Shown here: positions 1-5,944 of the stretch, piece by piece
Numbering within the stretch: the first letter of the stretch is position 1
Layout of the letters: each line of letters begins with the position of its first letter
Assembly (NCBI GenBank): GCA_002331565.1
Contig: DCZC01000034.1
Span: forward strand, 10,293-16,446
Source of the DNA: Gemmatimonas sp. UBA2094
Lineage (GTDB): Bacteria > Gemmatimonadota > Gemmatimonadetes > Gemmatimonadales > Gemmatimonadaceae
Length of the DNA stretch: 6,154 nt
Reading direction: 5' to 3'
Notes under the pieces: model-generated
What the model saw: only the letters and a program-made list of their open reading frames with translations
What the model was told of the DNA's origin: nothing
Database searches by the model: none
Program-made: the position numbers and the translations under genes

Positions 1-618
1 GGGACGACGCTTGTCGATGATGGCGAAGGTCGCGTCGAGCCGCTTGGCGAAGCCGCGGGCCATCTTGGCGGAGCCCACGTCGGGGGCAACGACCACGAGG
101 TCCTTCAGCTCCTTCTTGCGGAAGTAGTTCGTGAACACCGGCGCCGCGTAGAGGTGATCGACGGGGACGTCGAAGAAGCCCTGCAGCTGGTGCGCATGAA
201 AATCGAGCCCGAGCACGCGGTCGGCGCCGGCGGTCTCGATGAGGTTGGCCATGAGCTTGGCGCCGATGGCCACGCGCGGCTGATCCTTGCGGTCCTGGCG
301 CGCGTATCCCGTGTAGGGCAACACGGCGGTCACGCGGGCGGCCGACGCGCGTCGGGCGGCATCGATGAGGAGCAGCAGCTCCAGCATGTTCTCGCCCGGC
401 GGGTTGGTGGGCTGCACGACGAAGACGTCGGCGCCGCGGATGTTTTCATCGATGCGCACGAACACTTCGCCGTCGGCGAAGCGCGTGCAGGTCACCTTGC
501 ACAGCTCGGCGCCCAGCGCACGGGCGACCTCCTCCGCCAGCGGCCGGTTGGCGGTGCCGGAGAGGATCTTGAATCCGCGGGGATTGGACGTGGACGGGAC
601 GTCCGAAGCGGCGTTCAT
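1..618 (-). CDS. prs: Ribose-phosphate pyrophosphokinase (PRPP synthetase), N-terminal 206 residues; 3' end outside window
   Basis: Prs makes 5-phosphoribosyl diphosphate from ribose 5-phosphate and ATP in the cytoplasm, feeding purine, pyrimidine, NAD, histidine and tryptophan synthesis. The reading frame from the ATG at 618 stays open to base 1 and gives 206 of the roughly 310-320 residues usual for the family. Clear family motifs are FADGEVFVRIDENIRG (47-62), PYTGYARQDRK (101-111, the ATP-binding segment), the metal-binding DFHA (139-142) followed by QLQGFFDVPVDHLYA (144-158), and APDVGSAKMARGFAKRLD (178-195). The visible part ends in AIIDKRRP (199-206), the start of the catalytic flexible loop. 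The C-terminal ribose-5-phosphate-binding loop lies beyond the edge. The start at 618 leaves about 15 residues before the first conserved strand, which is normal. No strong Shine-Dalgarno sequence is visible. The gene is transcribed away from the tRNA-Gln gene. The first residue of the conserved motif usually read DLHA has Phe at position 2, a conservative change. Confidence 0.96.
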   Translation of the reverse strand, partial: MNAASDVPSTSNPRGFKILSGTANRPLAEEVARALGAELCKVTCTRFADGEVFVRIDENIRGADVFVVQPTNPPGENMLELLLLIDAARRASAARVTAVLPYTGYARQDRKDQPRVAIGAKLMANLIETAGADRVLGLDFHAHQLQGFFDVPVDHLYAAPVFTNYFRKKELKDLVVVAPDVGSAKMARGFAKRLDATFAIIDKRRP

Positions 619-671
619 GCGATGCTCGCGCGAGAAGGAAGGTGTTCGGGGCAGGACTCGGGTGCGTGCCG

Positions 672-695
672 GCGGGTGGAATGCAGAACACCCGC
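672..695 (-). promoter_or_regulatory. Hairpin in the prs leader region
   Basis: A perfect 7 bp inverted repeat (GCGGGTG / CACCCGC) with a 10-base loop lies 54 to 77 bases upstream of the prs start codon. On the prs-sense strand a run of five T (702-706) lies just 5' of the hairpin rather than 3' of it. That arrangement does not fit an intrinsic terminator for prs. It could be a leader structure or a protein-binding palindrome. I do not recognise a known riboswitch class here, and the role is unknown. Confidence 0.3.
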
Positions 696-763
696 AGCCT
701 CGAAAAATAGGTGAGGTCGGCTGGCATTGGAACCCGAATCAGGGAGAATCGACACGCAACGAA

Positions 764-779
764 TGAGTCCGTGAGTCCG
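764..779. repeat. Perfect tandem 8-mer, TGAGTCCG x2
   Basis: TGAGTCCG occurs twice head to tail in the spacer between prs and tRNA-Gln. A partial inverted copy (CGGACT) lies at 838-843, close upstream of the possible tRNA promoter. This could be a binding site array for a regulator or simple local duplication. Nothing in the sequence decides between these. Confidence 0.6.
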
Positions 780-853
780 ACCTGTTCCAGACTCGCGCCG
801 TTCGAGAGCAATTTTGTGATGCAGGGTGGTACTCCCCCGGACTGACGGTGCGG

Positions 854-861
854 GATACTAT
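854..861 (+). promoter_or_regulatory. Possible -10 element for tRNA-Gln
   Basis: GATACTAT is the most -10-like stretch upstream of the tRNA and lies about 30 bases before its 5' end. Both GATACT (854-859) and TACTAT (856-861) match TATAAT at four of six positions. No convincing -35 hexamer is present 16-18 bases upstream, where the sequence is C-rich (ACTCCCCC around 831-838). The GC-rich stretch that follows would be compatible with a stringently controlled stable-RNA promoter, but this is inference. Confidence 0.25.
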
Positions 862-862
862 T

Positions 863-880
863 CGACCGGCGCGACCGGCG
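863..880. repeat. Perfect tandem 9-mer, CGACCGGCG x2
   Basis: CGACCGGCG is repeated head to tail with no gap, between the candidate -10 element and the tRNA 5' end, which begins 7 bases later. It would fall in the discriminator or transcription-start region and the 5' leader that RNase P removes. It may be a simple slippage duplication. Confidence 0.6.
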
Positions 881-887
881 TGCCTGC

Positions 888-959
888 TGGCCCATCGTAT
901 AACGGCTATTACCTCGGCCTTTGGAGCCGAAGATCTTGGTTCGATTCCAAGTGGGCCTA
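888..959 (+). tRNA. tRNA-Gln (anticodon UUG)
   Basis: All four arms fold. The acceptor arms are 888-894 and 952-958. The D stem GTA/TAC is at 897-899/910-912. The anticodon stem TCGGC/GCCGA is at 914-918/926-930 with loop CTTTGGA. The T stem CTTGG/CCAAG is at 935-939/947-951 with the standard loop TTCGATT. Anticodon bases 921-923 read UUG, which decodes CAA and, by wobble, CAG. The variable loop has four bases and the discriminator base is A959. The 3' CCA is not encoded (the next bases are TCT), so it must be added by the nucleotidyltransferase. Position 1 is T and position 72 is T, so the terminal acceptor pair is a U-U mismatch and only six acceptor pairs form. Weak 1-72 pairs are typical of tRNA-Gln. 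The gene is divergent from prs and ends at a strong hairpin. Confidence 0.9.
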
Positions 960-991
960 TCTGTCGGAATCACGCCGGAAGCGGCGGAGTA

Positions 992-1069
992 GGACTAGCA
1001 ACTGCAAACTCCCCGCCAGACACGTGATCTCGTGACCGGCGGGGAGTTTCTAGTTCGTAGTTGCAGTCC
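992..1069. terminator. Composite hairpin, likely bidirectional terminator between tRNA-Gln and the sugar kinase gene
   Basis: The core is a perfect 12 bp inverted repeat, AAACTCCCCGCC (1006-1017) with GGCGGGGAGTTT (1038-1049). A short inner stem CACG/CGTG (1021-1024/1031-1034) sits in its loop. Outer arms also pair: GGACT (992-996) with AGTCC (1065-1069), and GCAACT (998-1003) with AGTTGC (1059-1064), separated from the core by an unequal internal loop. It lies between a rightward tRNA and a leftward protein gene whose stop is at 1077. The GC-rich stem bordered by AAA on one side and TTT on the other would give a short U-run in either direction. The T-runs are only three bases long, so termination strength is uncertain. 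The repeat content of the outer arms is described separately. Confidence 0.7.
996..1066. repeat. Degenerate 7-base repeats flanking the hairpin core
   Basis: On the + strand to the right of the core stem, three consecutive heptamers read GTTTCTA, GTTCGTA and GTTGCAG (1046-1066). On the - strand to the left of the core, two more read GTTTGCA (1009-1003) and GTTGCTA (1002-996). Each starts with GTT, and positions 4-7 vary around a TA or CA/AG ending. The two arrays point outward from the core in mirror orientation. They partly pair with each other but differ in length. Confidence 0.55.
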
Positions 1070-1076
1070 TCGGTAC

Positions 1077-2045
1077 TCAGTGCGTAAACCGAGTAACCTT
1101 CCCCCACAACCACGCCGCCCCACGAACCCCGCTCGAGTCGCCGTGTTTGTTCACCACCACGCGTGTACTCACGGTGTCGGAGAAGACCCACGGGGCCACC
1201 TCGCGTTCGAGATCCTCGGCGAGCCCCTCGGTGTTGGAGAGTCCGCCACCGAGCACGATGACGTCGGGGTCGAGGACGTTGATGATCGTGGCGAGGCTGC
1301 GCGCCGCGCGATGCACGAGGCGGGTACGGGTAGCCACGGCCTGAGGCTCGCCGCGCGCGGCCGCGGCCATGATGTCGGGGGCGGTCATGGCTTCGCCGGC
1401 CACGCGGGCGTGATCGGCGACCACGGCGGGGCCGGAGATCCACGTTTCGATGCATCCGTGCTTCCCGCAATAACACGGCGGGCCGTGCACCTCGCCATGC
1501 TGTGGCCAGGGCAGCGGATTGTGTCCCCATTCGCCGGCGATGAGGTTGCGCCCGGTGAGCACCTGGCCGTCGATCACGATGCCGCCGCCGCAGCCGGTGC
1601 CCATGATCACGCCGAACACCACCTTCGCACCGGCGGCGGCGCCGTCGCTCGCTTCCGACAGCGCGAAGCAGTTGGCGTCGTTCTCGATGCGCACCTCGCG
1701 GGCGAGCGCGCGTTCGAGATCGGTCTTGAGCGGCTTGCCGATCAGCCAGGTGGAATTGGCGTTCTTCACGAGCCCCGTACCCGGCACCACCACCCCGGGA
1801 ATGCCCATGCCCACGGTGGCACGGCGTAGCTGGGTGGTTTCGAGCTGCGTGACGAGTTGCACCAGTTCGCGCAGGGTGGCGTCGTAGTCGCGCGGCGTGG
1901 GCACGCGCTGCCTCGCTACGATCGTGCCGTTGGGCGCCATGGCGACGGCCTCGATTTTTGTCCCACCGAGGTCGATGCCGATGCGCACCGCGGCGTGCGG
2001 GTGCTGGGGCGTTTCGTCGAACGCCGGATCGGGGGTCACGGACAT
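1077..2045 (-). CDS. mak: ROK-family sugar kinase, Mak-type fructokinase
   Basis: This cytoplasmic enzyme probably phosphorylates fructose (or a related hexose such as mannose) with ATP to the 6-phosphate for glycolysis. The 322-residue product carries the ATP-binding motif IDLGGTK (24-30), GMGIPG (79-84), KNANSTWL (94-101), NDANC (122-126) with the presumed catalytic base Asp123, IMGTGCGGG (147-155), and the ROK zinc site made of His175 in AGEWGHNPLPW and the cysteines of CYCGKHGCIE (191-200). The C-terminal motifs DPDVIVLGGGLSN and KHGDSSGVRGAAWLW also match. From memory the whole chain resembles E. coli Mak more closely than glucokinases or NagK. About 20 N-terminal residues precede the first strand, slightly longer than Mak, so a start further in, such as the GTG coding residue 20, is possible. 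No clear ribosome binding site is seen before the ATG. The gene stands alone, ends at the bidirectional hairpin, and diverges from the glycosidase gene across 68 bp. Exact sugar preference cannot be read from the sequence. Confidence 0.92.
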   Translation of the reverse strand: MSVTPDPAFDETPQHPHAAVRIGIDLGGTKIEAVAMAPNGTIVARQRVPTPRDYDATLRELVQLVTQLETTQLRRATVGMGIPGVVVPGTGLVKNANSTWLIGKPLKTDLERALAREVRIENDANCFALSEASDGAAAGAKVVFGVIMGTGCGGGIVIDGQVLTGRNLIAGEWGHNPLPWPQHGEVHGPPCYCGKHGCIETWISGPAVVADHARVAGEAMTAPDIMAAAARGEPQAVATRTRLVHRAARSLATIINVLDPDVIVLGGGLSNTEGLAEDLEREVAPWVFSDTVSTRVVVNKHGDSSGVRGAAWLWGKVTRFTH

Positions 2046-2113
2046 GCGGGCGACGATGGCATGCGTGCTTCACCGGGGCAAGGGGAACTACCCATCGATA
2101 GATTGGCCGAATC

Positions 2114-3673
2114 ATGATGCGCCCGCTGCCGACAAAGGTTCCCCGTGCCCGCGCCATCGGGTGGATGGCGTCCCTGCTGCTCCCGCTGCTCGTGGGGGCC
2201 TGCGGTGGCGGCAGCCCCACGAGTCCCGAGGGCGGTGTGGCGCTGCCCCCGCCTCCCCCGCCGCCGGCGCCGGCATTGACGGTGCCGGCGATCACGCGCG
2301 AGTTCCGCGGCATGTGGATCGCCACGGTGGCCAACATCGATTGGCCGTCGCGCTCAGGGCTCACCGCCGCGCAGCAACAGGCCGAGTTGGGGCTGCTGCT
2401 CGACGTGGCGCAGCAGACCGGCCTCAATGCGGTGGTGCTGCAGGTGCGGGCCGCGGGTGATGCGATATATCCGTCGAATCTCGAGCCGTGGTCGCGCGTG
2501 CTCACGGGCACGCAGGGCGGCGACCCGGGCTACGACCCGCTCGCCTTCGCCGTGCAGCAGGCGCGATTGCGCGGCATCGAACTGCATGCGTGGTTCAACC
2601 CGTTCCGCGCGGGCAATCTGAGTGACACGCTGCGGCTGTCGCCGCTGCACTTCGCCGTGCGCCGCCCCGACCTCGTGCGCAAATGCGGGCAGCTCTGGTT
2701 CGATCCCGGCGAGACGGCCGTGCACGACCAGGCCATTGCCGTGGTGCGCGACGTGGTGCAGCGCTACGACGTGGACGCCGTGCACATCGACGACTTCTTT
2801 TATCCCTATCCGGACACCTGCACGAACTTTCCCGACAGTGCGACCTTCGGCCGGTACGTGCGCGGCGGGGGCACGCTGTCGCTCGGCGACTGGCGGCGCG
2901 ACAACGTGAACCGCTTCGTCGAGCGGCTGTATCGCGAGGTGCACACGGTGAGCCCGCTCGCCAAGGTGGGCGTGAGTCCCTTCGGGATCTGGCGTCCGGG
3001 CAACCCCACGGGCATCGTGGGGCTCGACGCCTTTGCGAGCATCTACGCCGATTCGCGGAAGTGGCTGCAGAGCGGGTGGGTGGACTACTTCGCGCCGCAA
3101 CTCTACTGGAGCATCGCCAGCAGCGGGCAGAGTTTCCCCGCGCTGCTGGGCTGGTGGGGCCAGCAGAACACGCAGCGGCGACATCTCTGGCCGGGGCTCG
3201 CCTCGTACCGCATCGGCACGGGCACATCGCCGTACGCGAACGGCGAGATCGCATCGCAGATCGCCCTCGTGCGCGACGCCACCGCCACCGCCGGCGGCGC
3301 GAGCGGCAGTATTCTCTACAACGGCAGCAGCGTAAAGAACAACCTCGGCGGGTTCGCCGCCGGGCTCGCGGCCGGCCTGTACGCAAACGGCGCCATTCCA
3401 CCGGCGAGTCCGTGGCTGGATGCCGCGCCGCCTTCGGCGCCGACGCTGAGCGTGGTCGCCGGTGCCACCACCCACACCGTGAGCCTCGCCAGCGGCAGCA
3501 GCGACACGTGGTGGTACCTCGTTCGCTGGCGCGCGAACGGCAGCTGGCGCCAGCGCCTGGTACCGGTCACGCAACGCACCGTCGACGTGCCCGCGAGCGG
3601 CGTGGACGGAATCGTGGCGAACGCAGTGGACAGGGCAGGGAACGCGTCGGCAGATGCGGTGTGGCGGCCGTAA
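2114..3673 (+). CDS. Lipoprotein with GHL10 (DigH/YddW-like) glycosyl hydrolase domain and C-terminal Fn3-like domain
   Basis: The 519-residue product starts with a lipoprotein signal peptide: basic residues, a hydrophobic stretch (about 17-28) and the lipobox LVGAC with the lipidated Cys30. A Gly/Ser segment and a proline-rich linker (about 45-58) follow. Residues 60 to about 400 match the family-10-like glycosyl hydrolase domain (GHL10, Pfam PF02638), seen in REFRGMWIATVANIDWPS (62-79), NAVVLQVRAAGDA and ELHAWFNPFRAG. Acidic residues in VHIDDFFYPYP (223-233) and the segment DYFAPQLYW are the likely active-site strands. The E. coli family member DigH (YddW) is an outer-membrane lipoprotein that cleaves peptide-free peptidoglycan glycan strands. 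A similar envelope role is inferred here. The last 80 residues, after a Pro/Ser linker, look like a fibronectin type III or similar beta-sandwich. Two adjacent ATGs (2114, 2117) give MM, and either could be used. No clear Shine-Dalgarno sequence is visible. The gene is monocistronic in this window and convergent with the kgtP-type gene. Confidence 0.9.
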   Translation: MMRPLPTKVPRARAIGWMASLLLPLLVGACGGGSPTSPEGGVALPPPPPPPAPALTVPAITREFRGMWIATVANIDWPSRSGLTAAQQQAELGLLLDVAQQTGLNAVVLQVRAAGDAIYPSNLEPWSRVLTGTQGGDPGYDPLAFAVQQARLRGIELHAWFNPFRAGNLSDTLRLSPLHFAVRRPDLVRKCGQLWFDPGETAVHDQAIAVVRDVVQRYDVDAVHIDDFFYPYPDTCTNFPDSATFGRYVRGGGTLSLGDWRRDNVNRFVERLYREVHTVSPLAKVGVSPFGIWRPGNPTGIVGLDAFASIYADSRKWLQSGWVDYFAPQLYWSIASSGQSFPALLGWWGQQNTQRRHLWPGLASYRIGTGTSPYANGEIASQIALVRDATATAGGASGSILYNGSSVKNNLGGFAAGLAAGLYANGAIPPASPWLDAAPPSAPTLSVVAGATTHTVSLASGSSDTWWYLVRWRANGSWRQRLVPVTQRTVDVPASGVDGIVANAVDRAGNASADAVWRP

Positions 3674-3695
3674 CCCGCCGTTGACGGCGCAGTTA
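3671..3695. terminator. Small hairpin in the convergent gap between the glycosidase and transporter genes
   Basis: CGCCGT/ACGGCG (3676-3681/3684-3689) forms a tight hairpin. Outer TAAC/GTTA arms (3671-3674/3692-3695) extend it and include the glycosidase stop codon TAA. It occupies most of the 33 bp gap between two convergent stops, where a shared terminator would be expected. There is no T-run on either side, so it may be a weak or Rho-assisted terminator, or chance. Confidence 0.35.
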
Positions 3696-3706
3696 CCCCC
3701 GCCGCC

Positions 3707-4999
3707 TCACTCGCCCATGTGCCCGATCTGCGACGTTTCCTTCATTGTCGCGTAGACCGCCAGCGACGCCACGATGCACGCGGTGACGTACCAGTAGAAC
3801 CAGCTCTCGTGGCCGATGTTCTTGAAGTAGAGCGCGATGTATTCCGCCGTGCCGCCGAACAGGGCGACCGTCACGGCGTAGGGGAAGCCCACGCCGAGGG
3901 CGCGGATGCTGGTGGGGAAGAGCTCGGCCTTCACCACGGCGTTGATGGCCGTGTAGCCGCTCACGGCGGTGAGCGCCGCCAGTAGCAGCCAGATGGCGCC
4001 GCTCACCGTATGGGTGTTCTCGAGGGCGCGGAACAGCGGCAAGGTGCCGAGCGAGCCGATCACGCCGAAGGCGGTGAGCACCGGGCGTCGGCCGATTACG
4101 TCGGAGAGCGCTCCCACCACCGGCTGCAGGCAGAGGTACACGAGCAGCGTGATCGCGTTGATGAACGTGGCCTCTTGCGGCGTGAACCCCACGGTGTTCA
4201 CGAGAAACTTCTGCGCGTAGGTGGTGAATGTGTAGAACGCCACCGTGCCGCCGGCCGTCAGCCCCACCACCGTGAGCACCGCACGCGGGTGCTGCATGAG
4301 ACCGCGGATGGTCGCCGCAGCGCTCTGCGCGGGCCGTGCGGCGCGGTCCTTCTCGAAATCGCTCGTCTCTTCCATGCTGCGCCGCAGCCAGATGGCCACG
4401 ACGGCGCACAACGCCCCGATCACGAACGGGATGCGCCATCCCCACAGCTCGATGGCGGGTTTGTCGAGGAAACGCTGGATGATGAGCAGCACCGCGAGGG
4501 CGATGAGCTGGCCGCCGATGAGCGTCACGTACTGGAAGCTCGACCAGAAGCCCCGGTGACGCTGGCCCGCCATCTCGCTCAGATACGTGGCGCTGGCGCC
4601 GTACTCGCCTCCCACGCTCAGCCCCTGCATGAGCCGCGCGAACATCAGCAGGGCGGGGGCCGCGAGGCCGATGGTGGCGTAGTTGGGCGTGACCGCGATG
4701 AGCAACGAGCCCGCGCACATGAGCATCACGCTGAACGTGAGCGCGGCGCGCCGCCCGTGCTTGTCGGCGTACCGTCCCATGACCCAGCCACCGATGGGAC
4801 GCATGAAGAAGCCTACTGCGAATACGGCGGCGGTGTTCAGCAACTGCGCCGTCTGGCTGGCCGGGGGAAAGAAGCTCTTGGCGAAGTACAGCGAGAAGGC
4901 CGAATACGCGTACCAATCGTACCACTCGACCAGGTTGCCAATGCTGCCGCCGATGATCGATCGCAGGCGGGATTGGGTGCTGCCGGTGGACGCGCTCAC
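3707..4999 (-). CDS. kgtP: MFS 2-oxoglutarate/H+ symporter, KgtP type (MHS family)
   Basis: This is an inner-membrane permease of the metabolite:H+ symporter family of the major facilitator superfamily, probably importing 2-oxoglutarate with protons. Its 430 residues are the usual length, with about 12 predicted membrane segments. KgtP-like landmarks are GNLVEWYDWYAYS (21-33) in the first helix, FFMRPIGGW (64-72), the loop 2-3 signature GRYADKHGRR (75-84), LMQGLSVGGEYGASATYLSE, SFQYVTLIGGQL, WGWRIPF, the second-half GALSDVIGRRP, and ALGVGFPYAV near the end. From memory, similarity to E. coli KgtP runs along the full chain. I chose the GTG at 4999 because it is the first plausible start, it has a ribosome binding site, and the next Met would delete helix 1. 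It overlaps the upstream NTPase stop as GTGA. Substrate could differ among dicarboxylates, proline or betaine, but the KgtP-type motifs favour 2-oxoglutarate. Confidence 0.85.
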   Translation of the reverse strand: MSASTGSTQSRLRSIIGGSIGNLVEWYDWYAYSAFSLYFAKSFFPPASQTAQLLNTAAVFAVGFFMRPIGGWVMGRYADKHGRRAALTFSVMLMCAGSLLIAVTPNYATIGLAAPALLMFARLMQGLSVGGEYGASATYLSEMAGQRHRGFWSSFQYVTLIGGQLIALAVLLIIQRFLDKPAIELWGWRIPFVIGALCAVVAIWLRRSMEETSDFEKDRAARPAQSAAATIRGLMQHPRAVLTVVGLTAGGTVAFYTFTTYAQKFLVNTVGFTPQEATFINAITLLVYLCLQPVVGALSDVIGRRPVLTAFGVIGSLGTLPLFRALENTHTVSGAIWLLLAALTAVSGYTAINAVVKAELFPTSIRALGVGFPYAVTVALFGGTAEYIALYFKNIGHESWFYWYVTACIVASLAVYATMKETSQIGHMGE

Positions 5000-5895
5000 G
5001 CGGCACTCCCGGCCGACGGCGAGTTGCGCCGCGCCACGTCGGCGTCGACTGTGCGCGCGAGCAGATCGAGCAGGTCCCCCTCGCTCTTCACGCCGGGGAC
5101 GTCTTCCATGTCGATCACGTACCCGAATCGTTCGGCGATCGCCTCGTACAACGGAATGCGGTGCGCCAGCAGCTGCTCGAAGCCCCACACCGCGAAGTCG
5201 TCCGGGTCCACTGTGCGGTCATCGGTGACGCCGCGCAGGGCCTTGTACTCAGCCCACTTCGCATCGAGGAAGGCAGGATTGTAGTACATCGGCTTGGGAT
5301 GATTGCGGAACCGCTCCACCAGCATGCGCGTGTGGCTTGCGGTGCCGCGGATGTACACGAGGATGGTGTGTTCGGCGAGGCAGCGGAGCACACCATCGTT
5401 GTCGTCGGCCGGATCCACCACCTCGCACAGGCTCCCCCCGGAATCGCACACGAAGTGCGCGTAGCCGTAGATGTCCTTGGCACGGTTGATGAACTCCGGG
5501 ACGTCGAGCAGAGCGCGGATTTCCGCCTGGCGGTGCTGCGCCTGCCGCCGGCGGTACTCGTCGAAGGGAATGCCCCCCTGCGCCTCGTTCCCCGGTTTGC
5601 CGAGGTAGGTCGAGAGCGGGCTCAGATTCTCGAATGAGATGTTGCTGCGGATGTAGATCGAGTCGGAACGCAGGAGCTGCCGCAGGAACGGCACCTTCAT
5701 CGCTTCGCGCTTGAAGTTGTCCACGATGTGCTCGCCCATATACCGCGTTCCAATGCGGTAGTCGACCGAGTACTGGAACCAGTCGTGCTTCTGCAGCAGG
5801 CCGGCGAGGGTGGTCTTGCCCACGCCCGACATCCCGAAGAAGGTGACGGCATGAGCCGGCTGTTCGCGCAGCGCGCGCCCCGAGGAGAATTGCAT
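4996..5895 (-). CDS. Uncharacterised P-loop NTPase/kinase-like protein
   Basis: The function is not known to me. The 299-residue soluble product opens with a Walker A motif, GMSGVGKTT (21-29), preceded by a hydrophobic strand (AVTFF, 16-20), as in small-molecule kinases. A strongly patterned segment follows, SVDYRIGTRYMGEHIVDN (43-60), then LSTYLGKPG (94-102) and a basic/Gln-rich helix around 114-126. A Walker-B-like strand HFVCDSGGS (147-155) contains Asp151, and TILVYIRGT (177-185) is a later core strand. I recall similar proteins annotated only as 'ATPase' in other bacteria, notably alphaproteobacteria. There is no signal peptide or membrane segment. The ATG at 5895 starts 20 residues before Walker A. 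The same frame stays open upstream to 6126, but that would overlap the divergent gene at 5945 and has no kinase-like content. The stop overlaps the transporter start (GTGA), which suggests a shared transcript and linked function. Confidence 0.85.
   Translation of the reverse strand: MQFSSGRALREQPAHAVTFFGMSGVGKTTLAGLLQKHDWFQYSVDYRIGTRYMGEHIVDNFKREAMKVPFLRQLLRSDSIYIRSNISFENLSPLSTYLGKPGNEAQGGIPFDEYRRRQAQHRQAEIRALLDVPEFINRAKDIYGYAHFVCDSGGSLCEVVDPADDNDGVLRCLAEHTILVYIRGTASHTRMLVERFRNHPKPMYYNPAFLDAKWAEYKALRGVTDDRTVDPDDFAVWGFEQLLAHRIPLYEAIAERFGYVIDMEDVPGVKSEGDLLDLLARTVDADVARRNSPSAGSAA
5006..5010 (-). promoter_or_regulatory. Ribosome binding site for the kgtP-type gene
   Basis: GGGAG lies six bases upstream of the GTG start codon, inside the last codons of the NTPase gene. 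Together with the GTGA stop/start overlap it supports GTG at 4999 as the transporter start over the longer upstream extension of the same frame, which would run through the NTPase gene. Confidence 0.6.
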
Positions 5896-5944
5896 GGCGC
5901 TAAATTCCGCTCCGGTGCACCACTCCTCAACCCCTCGGGCTGCA

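Noticed and set aside
154..714. A 186-codon + strand frame opposite prs
   Set aside because: It is antisense to well-conserved PRPP synthetase motifs and its product has no family resemblance.
2046..2113. Operator or promoter sites in the 68 bp divergent spacer between the sugar kinase and glycosidase genes
   Set aside because: I see ATCGAT and some A/T-richer bases near 2092-2103, but no paired -35/-10 set and no convincing palindrome. Promoters must lie here or within the genes, but I cannot place them.
970..2511. A 513-codon open frame on the - strand overlapping the sugar kinase and the start of the glycosidase gene
   Set aside because: It is low-complexity, Arg/Ala/His-rich translation typical of a shifted frame in GC-rich DNA. 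The Mak-like kinase in another - strand frame has full family motifs over the same bases.
2354..3574. A 406-codon open frame antisense to the glycosidase gene
   Set aside because: The product has no recognisable motif and is rich in Arg, Ala, Val and His. The + strand frame encodes an intact GHL10 lipoprotein. This is a third-position GC artefact.
5000..5188. Upstream extension of the transporter frame to an ATG at 5188
   Set aside because: The added 63 residues are Arg-rich and overlap the NTPase C terminus. The GTG at 4999 has a ribosome binding site and gives the normal transporter length.
4010..5284. A 424-codon + strand frame opposite the transporter and NTPase genes
   Set aside because: It is a shadow of the - strand genes, with His/Arg/Glu-rich sequence and no domain, and it spans both real genes and their junction.
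5901..5930. Possible - strand promoter for the NTPase (TTGAGG, 18 bases, AATTTA) or + strand -10 TAAATT
   Set aside because: The - strand -10 matches consensus poorly and would place the start almost on the ATG. The + strand candidate has no -35. Both are too weak to annotate.
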